From Membranipora membranacea (taxonomy: Eukaryota > Bryozoa > Gymnolaemata > Cheilostomatida > Membraniporidae): 64,000 bases of DNA. Position numbers and translations under genes: made by a program. Below, piece by piece: positions 48,563 through 60,641 of the stretch (within the stretch, counting starts at the first letter, position 1; the number at the start of each line of letters is the position of its first letter). The notes beneath the pieces are model-generated. The model was given only the letters and a program-made list of their open reading frames with translations, did not search any database and was not told where the DNA came from. Where the stretch lies: assembly GCA_914767715.1 (NCBI GenBank), contig OU612066.1:503001-567000 (forward strand), in the 5' to 3' direction.

Positions 48563-51408
48563 TTGTTAGAAATGATTCTACTCTACAATTTATGAATTGG
48601 GTAGTATTGATTCCAATTCAATTATTTATGTTAAAATACCCAACCATTCACTTCTACTCCATATGGTTTACTAATCGTCTGCACTGTACTATATATTTCT
48701 TTTCTCTTTACAAAGACTGCTCGGTCTTACACCAACGTTGGCAGTGCAATAACCCAATTCTGTCTAGTTGTATAGATCTACATGGAAAGAACGTCAATGC
48801 TGTCATCTAATCCTCAGTCATATCATAATGATGCGCTTCTGTGACAATGAATATCTCTGCCTAAGTCGCAGGTTAGGTAATGGATAGTAATACCAGCCGT
48901 GACCGCTCCCTCCTCCATTATTACTGTTGATGAGAGAATGGGATGCCAGATGCAGGTGTACCACACAGCAATCTCCCAGTCAAGGTGGTTAGGCTGACAA
49001 AATTGTAACATACTATGACAATTTGTTGTGTTGTTTATGCTCAGATTGACCAAATACCATCATAATACATTGTGCACTGTGTTATACATGTTGACGGCCT
49101 TTTTAGCAGATTGTTATCTCCTTTAGGCAACTATTAAACCAAGCATCTCTTTTGATAACATGCTGCTCTGATTACAAACTTCCAATCCAATACATAATTT
49201 TAAATGTTGTGTCTCTAATGTGATTGCGGGTAAACCTGAACATATAATTTCTGGAATTTTGAATGAAACTCAAAATCTTTTCCTTATTTTCTTTATTGAT
49301 ATGAATGCTGGTTTTCACATGCCATGATGGGCAAAAAAAATAAATGTCCCTTTACAATACTAAATTGACGTCTTGAAATTGATCAATTCTATAATTATTG
49401 AAAGTTACATCCCAACCATTATGTAAAGAAAAAAAAATAAAAGATCGATTTCTTGATATTTCGCCTTACTGTTCTACGTACAGATGCTAATTATAGTATA
49501 GGTCTTTGATGTTTTAAGTGCTTGATGATTGACCCAAGAAGTGTATCTTGAGGTGAACCATTTGTATGGACCTATTGGTTCGGGAGAAATCGCAAATAAT
49601 GTAAAGCAGATTGATGATTATGCCTCCCTCAACTAGAACAGTAATCAAGTTTTTTCTGTGCGCTAAGACAAGCAACAGACTGTAGGCGTAGTTTGAATTT
49701 TCAATTTTGACATCCTCAAAAGATTTAAAAGCAAAGAATTTTATCAATAATCACAGACCAATTGCACAGACAAGAAACAAAATAATAACCTATTTACTAG
49801 TTTGGAGTTGTGCATTTATACCTAAAGGATTGATAACTACTTGTTTGATTATGTAAAGTTCTTTGTACGAGATCCATACTACAAACTTAGGTTTTAGACT
49901 GAGTCTCTCTGGTATCCACCCGCAATAATTAACAAATGATATCTTATAATTTTCTGATATAGTTAATAAATATCTAAACTAAATCATAACGAGAGATCGT
50001 GTCAATTCGGGTCAAGGTTGTCCGCCGGCTTACCTAATTCCTTTTTTCTGGGCATTTTTAGCCTCATATTTTTTCAAAGAAAAGATATTTGGTATGTATA
50101 ACATTCTGTTATTTCATCTGAATATTTATAAATATAACTTAATTTACATGTAATTAGAAAAATACAACTCATCCATGAATATGATTCAAATGGGAATAGA
50201 AAATGATTGAAAAGAATCAGGTGGAATTTTTGTTGCACAACCCCAACAAGGCCAAATCTACTCTACTGAAGCCCACATGGCATGCACTCACTACTGTGAC
50301 ACAAATCATTACTCCTTGCTGTGACTGTCAGAAAGTGAGACTTGGGACTGACAAGTTGAAGATAAAACTAGCCAATTTGTATCATTCCCCATTTCACTAA
50401 CAATAATAACTCATTGTGGTGAAGTCGGAGATTGATTTGAGATGAGGTATTAATTAATAATTACCTAGGCTACAGTTTGTTTAGTTAGTGTTAGTTAGCC
50501 TACTACTCACCCAGGGCAAATCAATACCCATACTCATCTATCCGTACCTCATCAGGTTTCTACTGCTACTAACCAACTCGCTATCTGAAATATATCCCAT
50601 GAGATGAGCGCTCTATGAAGTGAGTGGGACCCTGGCAGGTCTCGGTCACTAACTGAGTGATCAGATAACAATTGTCTAATTGTTTGTAAGACCAAGTGAG
50701 CGACAACTTCGAGCAATGTGATAGTGATTATTTGCTTCAGTAAAGCATCACTCATTCCCATAGAAAGACCCCGCCGCTAAACCCTCTCATTTGATTAGTC
50801 ATGACCAAAACCACTATATCACATATAAATGAGCAATCACTCCAAATTCTTCTGCATTACAAACCCTAATACTAAGGCCTTCACGGAGAGTCTGGAAGGG
50901 GGCACACTGTACCGGTTAGATAGACTTATGATATTACCAAGCATACTTATCATTCAATGGGAAGGTTTATTCTTAAATTGCTGACTGCTGGTGTAAACAT
51001 GTGCATGTTAGGTGTAAGTAGCCTTTATGTGGAACTCTCTTGAATTTAAAGCACCGGTACATTCCTAAATTAAAGGAAAAGGTCATAAGTAACCTGTATC
51101 TTCAGTGTATATCGATCTGAAACATCACAGCCCTCCTACATTAGGGCTAATCTTTTTGTGTTCTTATGACAGCAATGTAGACTGGTGGTATTACCACAGT
51201 AACTAGACCAACAGGATCACCAGGCACAGACATGAAATTACTCCCGATTCACTAAGAGAGCCCACAATCAGTCACATTCTGACTCTATGTTTCTGGCTGG
51301 TAGAAATTGCACATCTAAATTGGCCATCATTATCAAAATTATCTATGTAAAGTGTTGATAATTTATTTATTCTTTTGTTCTAGAATTTGAGTCCCAGACA
51401 GCATATTC
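48563..51408. other. Intergenic region between LINE and cytochrome c1
   Basis: No gene is supported. It is AT-rich with several short open stretches but no family resemblance or paired splice signals. An acceptor-like tcttttgttctag at about 51371-51383, just before the CYC1 start codon, implies that an untranslated first exon of CYC1 lies somewhere in the last part of this region. Confidence 0.5.
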
Positions 51409-54400
51409 ATGGCAAGCTGGCGTAAAGTAGTGAGTTTCCACGTCTTTATCAGTCTATCATTGTTGAGCTCAAAATCTTATTAAGAGTCCTCACTCATGAG
51501 TGAATCTGACCTATCACAACCTAAGAATATATTTAGGCAGTTGTTTCTGAGATATGCAAATTTGAACTTCTTTTACACTCATAAAACATTACTATCTTTC
51601 TAGGCCTCAGCACTGTTAGGTGCGACTGGTGTCGGAGCCGGAGCAGCTGTATATAACTTTGAGAAGCCGACTGTCTCAGCTGGCGAGCTCATCCTACATC
51701 CACCTAAACAACAATGGCATCATAGAAAGCCTCTGGGCTCCTTCGATGTTCAGAGGTAAGAATATACCAGTTTAGATATCAGCTAAGAATTAGTTGGTTG
51801 GTGAGAAGTTCAATATTATTTCAACCAGTCTCTTTTAATCAAAGTTTGACTCTCACCTACATGTCAGCTTTCCACCAAGTTGTGACTTCTTGTACCTGGA
51901 AGAAAGTTGAGATGGAATAAGAACCTGTGATAACAGCCTCTCTTCTCTCGATGTCATCAATAACGGTCTTTTGAAGGTCTTGGATGGAATTCGGAACAGT
52001 CAGATTCAGTATCGCTCAAATGTGCATTTGTGAACTGAAAACTTACTGGCATGTGAGAATTGTACCATATGTATGTAAGATTTTTTTTGAAAATAATACC
52101 TCACCAAATCACTACGTCAGTATTTGGGTGAACTTTGAACTAAATGAGCTGAGAACCAAGATGTTATTAAACTGCTTGCTATCAACAGTTAATACACCTA
52201 ACTGCAAACATCCTTAGAAATTGCCCAGACTTTTATTGCATTTCAAAGGGCTGATCTGACCAATGAACTGAGAGGGAGTTCATTGATCTGGTCAGGGGGA
52301 GTTCATTGATCTGATCATTTATTACAAAGATATCTTAGATTTTTAATGATACTGATTAGGTCACCTTAGGCTGTGTCTATAAAGGAAGTTTATAAAGAGG
52401 CATTGTACATTTTTTAGATTTAATCCCTGCCTAGTTAATATGCCATATCACAGTTGTACATGTTTGATGGGTTAAAAACTTACATTTAAGTTGCCTGCTC
52501 TTATTGGTAAATGCAATAATATATCCCAAGACCAATGAAATGAATGAGGCAGTTGTTACAATAATTTCACATGGTATTATGCGTCAGTCATACTTGTCAA
52601 CCCTCCCGGTTTAGCTGGGAGTGTCCACCTACTTAGGGCATACTCCCTGTGGCAAAAAGCTCTCTGTATTCTCCGAGTTTGCCAACAATAATTGTAAAGA
52701 AGGGGCTTTCTTAGAATACAAAGCAAACACTCTTCTAAAATTAGGTCCTGTTGACATGAGACAGCTGTAATTTTGAAGAATCTATCTCCCCAAACAACCC
52801 CTCCTCCCCAGTGAATAAAATAACAAAAATTCAACTCAAAAAACTGTTCTTAAAATGCCCTCTCAAACCATCTGACTCACTGTTTGTGCGAAACATTTCC
52901 ATTCGTACAGGTCTTCAGCTGGGCAATACCCTGCCCTCCACACCCCTCCCTGTAAAGAATCTTCTCAGTTTTCTACTAAAAATTATTGATGTCGCGAATT
53001 TAACTTCCCCAGTCCCTTGCACCTCCCCCCATCCCTAATGACACCCACCCATGTTTGCGGTGGGGTCACTCTGCATTTTGCAGTTCTAGTTGTAAATGCG
53101 TAAATGGATAGTATTTTTTTTTGTAGTTTATTAGAGAGATAACATGGTGTTAAGTGACAAGATGGACGGCTTTATGTAATGATTATGCTGCTATTTTAGT
53201 TTGCGAAGAGGGTATCTGGTATATAAGAATGTATGTAAAGCTTGTCACAGTATGGAATATCTGGCATATCGTGAGACTGTCGGAGTTTTCCTTACTGAGG
53301 AAGAGGCTAAGGCTGAGGCAGCTGATGTGAGTCACATTTACTTACCGTCAGTTTACTTATCGTCGGTCACACAGACGCACAGACTGACACACTAATGGTA
53401 CATGTATTTGGTGTATGGTGGGCTCTCATTCTGCGACTGGCGTAATACTAACTTAGTTATTCACTTCTTTGTGTTTGCGATAATAAGATTTGTGAATTAT
53501 TAAGGAGATGTATTAATTATGAGACTAATTTTCAGGTTATGATAATAGACGGACCCGATGAGACAGGAGAGATGTTTGAGCGACCTGGAAAGTTATCAGA
53601 TAAGTTCCCTAATCCATACGCTAATGAGGAGCAGGCTAAGTTTGCTAATAATGGAGCTCTACCACCGGATCTTAGTTACATCGTACCAGCTCGTCATGGT
53701 AACGAGGTGTGTATAATATCAGCTAGCTAAGTCACTGAGTATAACACACAGGCCATCATACTTTACTGATGAACACTGTGTTCTTTTCTCATGTTTATAT
53801 ATATGTTTATATATATGTTTATATATATGTTTATATATATGTTTATATATATGTTTATATATATGTTTATATATATGTTTATATATATGTTTATATATAT
53901 GTTTATATATATACTACACTTCTCTATATCTATAGTCTCTATATCTATAGTCTCTGTATATACTAAACTTCTACAATTATACCTGAAGTATTCCCTCCTC
54001 TTTGTCTATTATGCTGAAGTCCATCGGAGTTTAAATTAATGAAATCAGTAACTGCAACATCGGAATAGATGACTTGTCAAGTTACTTTTCAGGTATCACT
54101 TGCTGTTACAAGCACGCACTTAGAAATAGTTATTTATTCTTTAAGGTCAATATTTTGATTAAAATGATGACAACCATGGTGAGTAAGGAGTTGTGCTCTC
54201 ATTGAGGTGTGAGTTCAGAGAGAGGACAACTCAATAAATCATAATGATTGTAATTTAGGAAATTTCCCAGATTAAAAGATGGCTATATATTTATGATATT
54301 TTGTATGTCTGACCAATGAGCTCCATCGGTCTTACAGGCAGGTCTTACATACACTTATGATATTTTGTATATATTACAGGATTATATATTTTCCCTGCTG

Positions 54401-55961
54401 ACTGGATATTGTGAGCCACCAGCTGGTTATGATTTGAAGGATGGACTACATTATAATCCTTACTTCCCTGGTGGAGCTATAGGAATGGCTCAGGCTCTAT
54501 ACCCTGGAGTGTTTGAATATCCCGATGGTAAGAGACTTAATTATTAGCCTATATTAAATCTCTGTCTGTTCTTATATATCGGGCTTTATTTATTGATCAC
54601 AAATCTTTTGATAATAAAGTCAAAAAATCTACTAATGATCTTCAATCAGAAAAATGTGAAAAAAGTTTGCACTATTTTGCATATTGAAATTAAAAAGAGA
54701 AACAAAAGCTCACATGTAACATAAAAATGGAGAGTTTGCCCTCAGTGCGGTGCGTGCCCTTGGTCTTGGTTTCTGAGCCAGTCGAGTTGACCTTCGAGGA
54801 GCAGTTGTTGGTTTGTAACTTGCCATCACACCATTAAGGCAGTGCTCTGTGTTATTTTCTATATTACACATGTCTGAAGGACTAGCTAAAATAAACTCAA
54901 AATAGTATATGTAATGAGTATTGTGGCTCTTCTACATCTTTGACCACCACTTACTATATCATATACATATGTATATATAGACATATAATGTGATGATTAA
55001 ATGTATTAGTACAACGACCACATATTTGTTCACACTGTATAAAGTCTTCACAATGCCGTTGTGGATGTACAAAGGATTGAGTGATTGTGATATTTATATC
55101 AGTGTTGTTATAATTAACAGGAACACCTGCCTCTGTATCACAGATGGCTAAAGATGTCACAATGTTCTTATCATGGGTATCTCAACCTGATATGGAAAAT
55201 CGTAACGAGATGGGAATAAAGGTAAGACACTAGGTCTGGTGTGAGCTTTAAAGAGACGAAGTAGATATAGGTCTGCTGTAATATGATGATACATATAGAT
55301 AAATGTTGAAGATATTGATCAGCTGGTCTGGTGTAAAGTTAGAAATGTTTAGTCTTATTCCGCCTCGACGGTCAGCATAGTGATACTGTGTCCTCCTGCA
55401 CAGGCCCATCATCATACAGATATATATATAGATTGACATCTATATGATGATGATATATATAATTTATAAAGAAGTTGCGGCAGCTGACCTGTTTTGATTG
55501 TGATATTTATTTATATTTTTGCTGACAAAAAGTTTTTAGCTCAGTTGACCCACTGTCAATGTTCAGACATTTTATGGAGATAGAAGCGTCTGGAGAACCT
55601 TTGTTCAGAATCGGCAACAAAAACCTAACTGTAGTCATCTCCCAACTTGAGGTGTCTGCAGAGACTATAGATAGTCTCTGGTATCTCTACAAATCATAAT
55701 ATATTACACCTTAGTAGCACATTATAACCTTCCATGATGACTAATTGCTATGTGTGTAGTATAACCTGATTGATTTCTTGTTTTTATTTACAGTTTTTGA
55801 TTATTATGGCCATTACTATACCAGTAAGTTACTGGCTGAAGAGACATAAATGGGCTCCAGTAAAGAACCAGAAGATTGAATTCCGACAACCCAAACCATC
55901 CACCAGAGATCAGGCTTCGGTCAACACACTTAGGTTCAGACGCGGAGTGCCCAAAAATTAA
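51409..55961 (+). CDS. CYC1: Cytochrome c1, complex III haem subunit
   Basis: Inner-membrane c-type cytochrome of the respiratory bc1 complex; passes electrons from the Rieske protein to cytochrome c. Exons: 51409-51429, 51604-51755, 53200-53326, 53536-53706, 54380-54527, 55121-55221, 55794-55961. Phases close, giving 295 aa. The haem-binding CKACH is at residues 70-74, the axial Met is at about 193 ([11 protein letters not shown]), the conserved [13 protein letters not shown] and [12 protein letters not shown] are present, and the C-terminal anchor is [18 protein letters not shown]. The presequence is shorter than in mammals (about 34 residues before AGELILHPP). Met51409 is preceded in frame by TGA within the same exon, which fixes the start unless alternative exons exist. 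The C-terminus runs about 15 residues past the usual end. Nuclear copy with introns, so not a mitochondrial insertion. Confidence 0.96.
52255..52318. repeat. Dispersed gggagttcattgatc repeat in a CYC1 intron
   Basis: Two direct copies of gggagttcattgatctg occur here with caatgaact upstream in inverted orientation. Its reverse complement, tcaatgaactccctct, recurs exactly at about 59319-59334 and nearly so at 21444-21459, marking a small dispersed family in intergenic and intronic DNA. The rest of the 1.4-kb intron (51756-53199) shows no exon. Confidence 0.65.
53791..53911. repeat. 12-bp minisatellite, CYC1 intron
   Basis: About ten copies of atatatgtttat between the fourth and fifth coding exons. 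Open in several frames because of its 12-bp period; not coding. Confidence 0.95.
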
Positions 55962-56676
55962 ACAAAACTCCTCAGATTAACAAATATGTATTTATTCATA
56001 GGTAATGTGTCATGTGACTGAGTTTCGCCGCCGCCAAACTATCAGGAATAGGTAATAGTAACGTTTGTCACATACTGTCATTGTGTGCAGCAAAACAACT
56101 GATATTTTAAAACAAGACATCTCGTCTCCGAATTTTACCCGGATTTTCTGGGCTGGAGGAGTTTTTATTTTGATGAGTTGACTCTTATAAGCATGCTGAT
56201 GTTTTCTGTTTGTTTAACATATTTATAAACAGTAATAAACATTAAAACAAACTAATGTCTATATTACTGGCTGTAGTAAGACCAGCTCTGTCCACGTCCA
56301 GAGAAGCTATCCTATGTTATACGGTCTTTCCTGGTTATTTATTTGGATATCGGATACTTCAAATCTATAGGGATATTAATGCCCACAGTACTGATGTGTT
56401 TCAATGAACATCTGAGTCTGAGTGAGTTGATTTGCTCATTTTGCTACTAGAATCATTAAGTTGAATATGCAAGGAAGAGGGGGCAAAGCTTGTCAAGACA
56501 TGCTAAATCATGGCCTACACGTGAAGTGGTCCATATTATTTGTGCTGTGGTTTTACCTTGGGGATAACCTCCTAGTCACGCCCACTTGTATGTTTACACT
56601 TTTGTGTGATGTCATTGGGATTTCCTTCTTTTATCCAATCAACACCGATGTTACTTATCAGCTGACCATTTTAACA
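55962..56676. other. CYC1 3' end and TMEM101 5' region
   Basis: Carries the CYC1 3' UTR (AATAAAC at about 56233 is a possible polyadenylation signal) and the TMEM101 promoter/5' UTR. The frame upstream of the TMEM101 start is open from 56461, but it encodes nothing resembling the family's N-terminus and is read as UTR. Confidence 0.5.
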
Positions 56677-58872
56677 ATGGCAGCCTCCAAGTGGACAAAG
56701 ATTTTTTCCAGGTTGAAACATATTGGTGTATTTTTGGTATCAAGATATCCCTTTATCAATGCAGGGTTGCTGATGATGGTGCTTGGAGAAAGGGCAGATG
56801 TTGATAAGAAGTAAGTTATTTGTTCAAACGCTTCTATGCTATGAAATAGAATGAACATATGGAAGTGGATGACCTAGTTGGTCACCCCCACTATATCTGA
56901 CTCTGAGGGAGTATACTCTTCCTTTCTCCAACTCCAACCATAGATTAATACTCATACATCATGCAACGCATATGATTCAGTGAGAAATTGCTTTGTCTCC
57001 TCAAAGAGTACTCCTTGGTATTATTGGCCCATCACTGGATCATGTAGTACTGGTCCCTTGATTGAGTTGTGCAGCAAACTGGACTATTACTGTAAATAAT
57101 AGATACAGACAGTGGAGATGGTTGTCACAAGGCTTTTCAATACCCATTCAAATGATATTATAGTGTCAGTCCCCATCACAACATAATAAACAGTTTCAAG
57201 TCTGCCGTGCAAGCCAGTAGATTTTGTAGGGTCGGTGCAAACCAAACTATGCATGTTCATACGATGTTGGCACACTGAATATGTGTAGTGTTTAAGTTGA
57301 GGTGTAATTTTGCATCCGATATCATGGTGAATGCTTACACATGGATTAAATGACTAAACGACTATTAAAATGAGACATAAAAAGTTGAAAAAGTATTTGG
57401 CACATTTCTTTTAGTCCTACATAGTTCAGGTCTAAAAATTAGTATTGCAGCGAGAAGATGTTTTACACTGATTTCCGAAAATTATGATATGGTATATAAT
57501 GATGCGGTAAATATATGGTACTACTAGCTACTATCATGGTATGCCATGGTCTGCAGGCGCATCCTCAAAGCAAGCCTTATGTCGTAAAAAATATGCTATC
57601 AAAGTTATCAAGGCACTTTGGGGGTTTTGTATCATCGACTGTACAATCATATATCACCCTCTCCACTCTGATTGTTTAACTTTTGTTCCGTTTTATCTGT
57701 TTTATCTGCAGTGTGCCTCCATTCTCTGTTGAGTTGCTGTACCCATTCATCGTTGTGATGGTATTACTCGGAGTGGGTATGAGTTATGAGCTTAGGAGAC
57801 TGGAATGTACAATGGTTTTTGTGGCACAAATAACTTATATGGCTTATTCACTATACGCTAATGAACGTCTTAGTTATAACCCATGGCTCAAGGTAAGAGA
57901 ATCCATCCCTGCATACTTCTAATGTAAATACACGGTGACAATCATACATAATGTGACTTCTCAGACAATCTCTCACTCATCACTCACAGACAAGAGAATC
58001 ATACCTAGTGTGACTTCTCAGACACTCTCTCACTCATCACTCACAGACAAGAGAATCATACCTAGTGTGACTTCTCAGAAAATGTCTCACTCATCACTCA
58101 CAGACAAGAGAATCATACCTAGTGTGAATTCTCAGACAATCTCTCACTCATCACTCACAGACAAGAGTAAAGAATGCTTGTCATTGCTGAATATGCTGAT
58201 CAGTTTTATTTTAGTCAGAGGTATATATGACCAAGTATGGACAAACTTGTTATTGACCAGACGTCAATTAAACAGTCACAGTTTTCCGTTTGTTTCTCTG
58301 TACTTTGCTTTATCTGATTACTTCGTTCACAGAATCGGTTGATATCTCGATGTATCGGCTTGGCAGGAGTTTATATTATTTATGCGTATCTAACGAGCGT
58401 CAGCAAGAATAAACAGCTGAGGAAGATAGGAGAAGGTTGTCTGGCTGTGTTTACTATGAGCTCTATGTATATACTAGTTAACAGTACTGAGGACAGAGAT
58501 TTCTTTGTACAGAGAATTCCTCTACAGACAATGTCTCTATTCTTCCTGGTTACTGTGATGGGGGCCTGTGCTATGATTTATATTAATGGTGATATATTTG
58601 TGACCGACGCCAGTCAGGCAATGATGTGTATCAACTTAGCATTGCTGGTAACCATAAACGGAGATATGGCACATTGGGTGAAGCGTCGAGGTGTGCCTTA
58701 TTGGGTACAAGTTAAGATTATATGTGATGATGTGAATATATGTATTGGTTTGTTTGTGATGGCATTTGCCAATGTCTACTGGAGTCACAGGCTACCTAAA
58801 GAAGATAAAAGAGGTAACTTATATAGACATGATGAATCTACAGACTCGGAATACCAACAGAAAACCGAGTAG
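56677..58872 (+). CDS. TMEM101: Transmembrane protein 101
   Basis: Multi-pass membrane protein of poorly known function; the human homologue was reported to activate NF-kB when overexpressed. Exons: 56677-56810, 57712-57892, 58333-58872. Phases close, giving 284 aa (human about 257). Resemblance runs along the whole length: SRYPFINAGLLMMVLGERAD near the N-terminus, NVPPFSVELLYPF, RLSYNPWLK at the second exon end, and INGDMAHWVKRRGVPYWVQV near the C-terminus. About eight hydrophobic segments are visible, for example IVVMVLLGVGM and MSLFFLVTVMGACAMIYI. The start MAASKW is placed by comparison with the family. It is transcribed in the same direction as CYC1, 715 bp downstream. Intron 2 contains a 57-bp tandem repeat. 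Confidence 0.9.
57945..58166. repeat. 57-bp minisatellite, TMEM101 intron 2
   Basis: Four copies of a roughly 57-bp unit containing tctcactcatcactcacaga and caagagaatcatacctagtg. They differ at one or two positions (acaatc, acactc, aaaatg). The array starts about 50 bp after the donor of exon 2. Confidence 0.93.
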
Positions 58873-60641
58873 TATATCGCATATGTAACAGGTATACGGA
58901 AGTATACCGGCGCTAGGTACCAGCACGATAACAGGCCGTATGGTATCCTCACATGTATATTGGTGCTAGATACCAGCACTAACAGATTTGTAAAGCATTC
59001 CTTCATTGCTGTATGTGTTAATCAATCATTATGAACTGCACACAATTATCATTGTTGAATTTCTGTGGTGATATTCCAACCTTGTTTTTTTCTTTTTTCA
59101 TGGCTTTGATTTTAACACCTTCGATACTTGTACAAAATTACAATTGGTCTGTTCATCATATGATGGGACTTCTTACATAGTCATCCGTACAGAATAATAT
59201 AATGCTCTTGTTCTGTAAAGAGAGTATTTCAACAGTAGAGTACCAGCGATGCTTTAGTAGTTGTGATGTTAGGCTAATAGTTATACACACAATATAAGGA
59301 GAAATAACAACGAAGCATCAATGAACTCCCTCTCATTGGAAGCATGCTGTCATGAGAGTATGTCCCAAACTCCATGATGCTGTCTTTTGTATGTTTGAAG
59401 TTGTGTCCCTTAAAGTCAAGGTACCACAACTGAGGTCAATACATTTACATGCATATTATTATTGTGAATGATGACAGGCCAAACCAAACGTGTTTCTAAT
59501 GATTACAAAAGTAGACAAAACATGCTTTTAAAACTGATAAATAAATTATATAGTTGGGATTTAATAGCTAGCATACACTGTCAGCCTGAGCTCAATGGTG
59601 ATAATGCCAGATACCCGTTTTATTGTTTTTGAACATATCATTTGACTACAAATTGTCTGTGGACATAGCACTTGCACAGTGAAAGTGTCACCTCATCATT
59701 TATGAACTACCTTCAGGTTAAGGTAATTGAAGAGAATGCCATCACCATCAACACCGGCGGGCAGCCTTGTTTGAGCACATTACAACCCGCCCTATTGCCA
59801 AAAAAACTAAATATACAGTGCTGTGCTGGTCTCAATGAATTTAAAGCTGAGTGTCCAGTAGATAATTAACCTACTAGGGTCCAATGTATTGAAATAGGAT
59901 ATAATTAGATGATTATGATGAGGCATTGTTTCTCTTGTAGATTTAAAATGTTGTATGTTGTTGAGGAGCTAGTTTAAATCCTCAAATCACTGATATGAAT
60001 TCATGGATTGATTGAAAAATACACATGATGGCAATTTGTGATCAGGTTCCACCAGCATATTACTGGATCTAGGTGAAAATCGGGCACTCTTACGCTTTTT
60101 GATGTTAGGCCACAAACACGCAACTCGAACTTCCAATTGACTGAGAACTTAGACTAGCATGGGACTCCAGAATTCTCAGATCACCTGAATATGCCTCATC
60201 AATCGCAGCCTCATATATATACGATTATTAGTTACGATTATTAGTTACGATCATTTATACATTTTACATGGATTTTATTGAATGAAAATTAATTTGTAGT
60301 ATAGCTATATGATGCATCTTACAATTGTACACAAGCTCGCACATTGGCGTGTTTATAGAAACACCTGAGCAAAATATGAGATAAGCATGACTAAACAAAG
60401 GTATTGAGGAAACATTTTTGGTGTTTCAAAAAAAAAAAATAACAGAGACAAGACGATTAGGTGATGGGAAAAAACAAGGTCGTTTAGTAGGTCAGCTAGG
60501 AGTGACATTTCACATAATGTCTCTATAGTACAACTCATTACAGTTAGTTAATAAGGGCAATAGTGTCTGAGGATTAATAGGTATGACTACGAGTGAGATT
60601 GTAGCAGCCATAAGTAGATATAGTCAGACTCAAATCAGCCA
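58873..60641. other. Intergenic region between TMEM101 and the TPR gene
   Basis: Convergent 3' flanks. It has a copy of the tcaatgaactccctct dispersed motif at about 59319, a short direct repeat acgattattagtt at about 60221-60250, and a poly-A run at 60429-60439. No gene is supported. Confidence 0.55.

Noticed and set aside
53769-54039. Tyr/Ile- and Met/Phe-rich open frames in CYC1 intron
   Set aside because: They derive from the 12-bp atatatgtttat array, with no flanking coding signal.
51409-55961. Mitochondrial-DNA insertion
   Set aside because: Cytochrome c1 is a nuclear gene in animals and here has seven exons with GT-AG introns.
56461-56676. N-terminal extension of TMEM101
   Set aside because: The upstream frame is open, but the family begins close to the MAASKW start and the extra sequence shows no resemblance.
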